5,303 nt of DNA from JBHIER01 sp046760705 [NCBI: bacterium]. GTDB lineage: Bacteria > JBHIER01 > G020348925. This document shows, in pieces, positions 4,575 through 5,303 of this stretch. Position 1 is the first letter of the stretch. Each line of letters begins with the position of its first letter. Location of the stretch: NCBI GenBank assembly GCA_046760705.1, contig JBHIER010000259.1, positions 1 through 5,303 of the forward strand, written 5' to 3'. A model generated the notes under the pieces. The model saw only the letters and a program-made list of their open reading frames with translations, made no database searches and was not told the DNA's origin. Both the position numbers and the translations under genes were made by a program.

Positions 4575-5303
4575 ATGTCCGAGGTGAAAGATTTTCAGAG
4601 CCCTGTCAGGCCGACGTGGTGTCCGGGGTGTGGTAATCACGGCATCTGGAACGGACTGAAGAGGGCTTTGGCCGGTCTCGATCTCTCGCCGCACGAGGTC
4701 TTACTCGTCTCGGGCATCGGCTGTGGGAGCAAATTGCCCGATTACACCAGGGCTAACGGGTTTATGAGCATTCACGGTCGCACAGTGGCCGTGGCCACCG
4801 GAGCTAAGTTGGCCAACCATGGCCTCAAGGTGATAGCTGTTCACGGCGACGGGGATGGCTACGGCATGGGGGTGGGCCACCTTGTCCACGCTGCTCGGCG
4901 GAACATCGACTTAGTGGATATCCTTCAGAACAACCAGGTGTACGGATTGACCAAGGGGCAATACTCGCCTACGAGCGATCACGGCTTCCTGAGTAAAACC
5001 TCTCCCGAAGGGGCCATCGAAGCCGCGGTCAATCCTTTGGCCGTAGCTCTGGCCTCGGGGGCCACTTTTGTCTCCCGCGGCTTTGCCCTGGACCCGAAAC
5101 ATCTGACCCAACTGTTTATGAGAGCGATTCAGCACCAAGGGTACGCTCTGGTCGACGTGCTGCAGCCCTGCGTGACTTTCAATAAGCTGAATACCTACGA
5201 CTGGTACAAGCAGCGCGTGTATAAAGTCGAGGAGGAGAAAGACTACGATCCGACGGATCGGAACGGTGCTTTCAGCAAGGCATTGCAGTGGGGAGACAGA
5301 ATT
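4575..5303 (+). CDS. korB: 2-oxoacid:ferredoxin oxidoreductase, beta subunit (KorB type), 3' end beyond window
   Basis: This is the thiamine-diphosphate and 4Fe-4S subunit that pairs with the gamma-alpha protein. All 243 visible codons are open to the window edge; family members are usually about 280-300 residues, so perhaps 40-60 are missing. Four cysteines, C16-P-G-C19-G, C50 (GIGCGSK) and C199 (LQPCVTFN), match the order and spacing of the cluster ligands in archaeal OFOR beta subunits. The TPP/Mg2+ site is HGDGDGYGMG (90-99) continuing to NNQVYGLTKGQYSPTS (119-134). The family phrases GFMSIHGR (62-69) and FNKLNTYDWYKQRVY (202-216) are also clear. GGAGGA overlaps the end of korA and lies eight bases before the ATG; the two genes are five bases apart. 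Confidence 0.95.
   Translation, partial: MSEVKDFQSPVRPTWCPGCGNHGIWNGLKRALAGLDLSPHEVLLVSGIGCGSKLPDYTRANGFMSIHGRTVAVATGAKLANHGLKVIAVHGDGDGYGMGVGHLVHAARRNIDLVDILQNNQVYGLTKGQYSPTSDHGFLSKTSPEGAIEAAVNPLAVALASGATFVSRGFALDPKHLTQLFMRAIQHQGYALVDVLQPCVTFNKLNTYDWYKQRVYKVEEEKDYDPTDRNGAFSKALQWGDRI

Overview
The window (5,303 bases, all recognisable genes on the + strand) looks like chromosomal DNA of an anaerobic or microaerophilic bacterium. The evidence is a fused gamma-alpha 2-oxoacid:ferredoxin oxidoreductase with its beta subunit, a rubredoxin, the tail of a probable AmmeMemoRadiSam radical SAM enzyme, and a non-heme ferritin-like protein. Strong GGAGG-type ribosome binding sites sit before nearly every gene. 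I cannot name the organism. The gene set would suit a Desulfobacterota-like bacterium or a related uncultured phylum, but that is only an impression.

Layout. 1-81: 3' end of an upstream gene, read as the C-terminal CxxC tail of AmrS. 82-200: short spacer with a 12-bp palindrome. 201-623: ferritin-like di-iron protein. 624-731: spacer with a second 12-bp palindrome. 732-1613: CzcD-type cation diffusion facilitator. 1614-1747: spacer with an imperfect GTAGGGGC/GCCCCTAC inverted repeat and a small hairpin. 1748-2446: membrane protein with a TrkH-like pore-loop motif and a C-terminal TrkA_C (RCK_C) domain. 2447-2654: spacer dense in nested, mutually exclusive inverted repeats, with a weak promoter candidate. 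2655-2819: a 54-residue rubredoxin, easy to miss because it is short. 2824-4569: KorA-type gamma-alpha subunit. 4575-5303: KorB-type beta subunit, cut off by the window end.

How the genes may work together. Rubredoxin, korA and korB are separated by only 4 and 5 bases, each with its own strong ribosome binding site, so they are almost certainly one operon. This suggests that rubredoxin accepts electrons from, or otherwise serves, the oxidoreductase. The upstream genes share an ion-handling theme (iron oxidation/storage, divalent metal export, possible K+ or other cation flux). Their spacers of 108-134 bases and separate regulatory-looking sequences mean co-transcription is not evident.

Nothing here is clearly a wholly new system. 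The points most worth following up are the rubredoxin-korAB operon, the TrkH-like pore signature joined to an RCK_C domain in a 232-residue protein, and the structured leader before rubredoxin.
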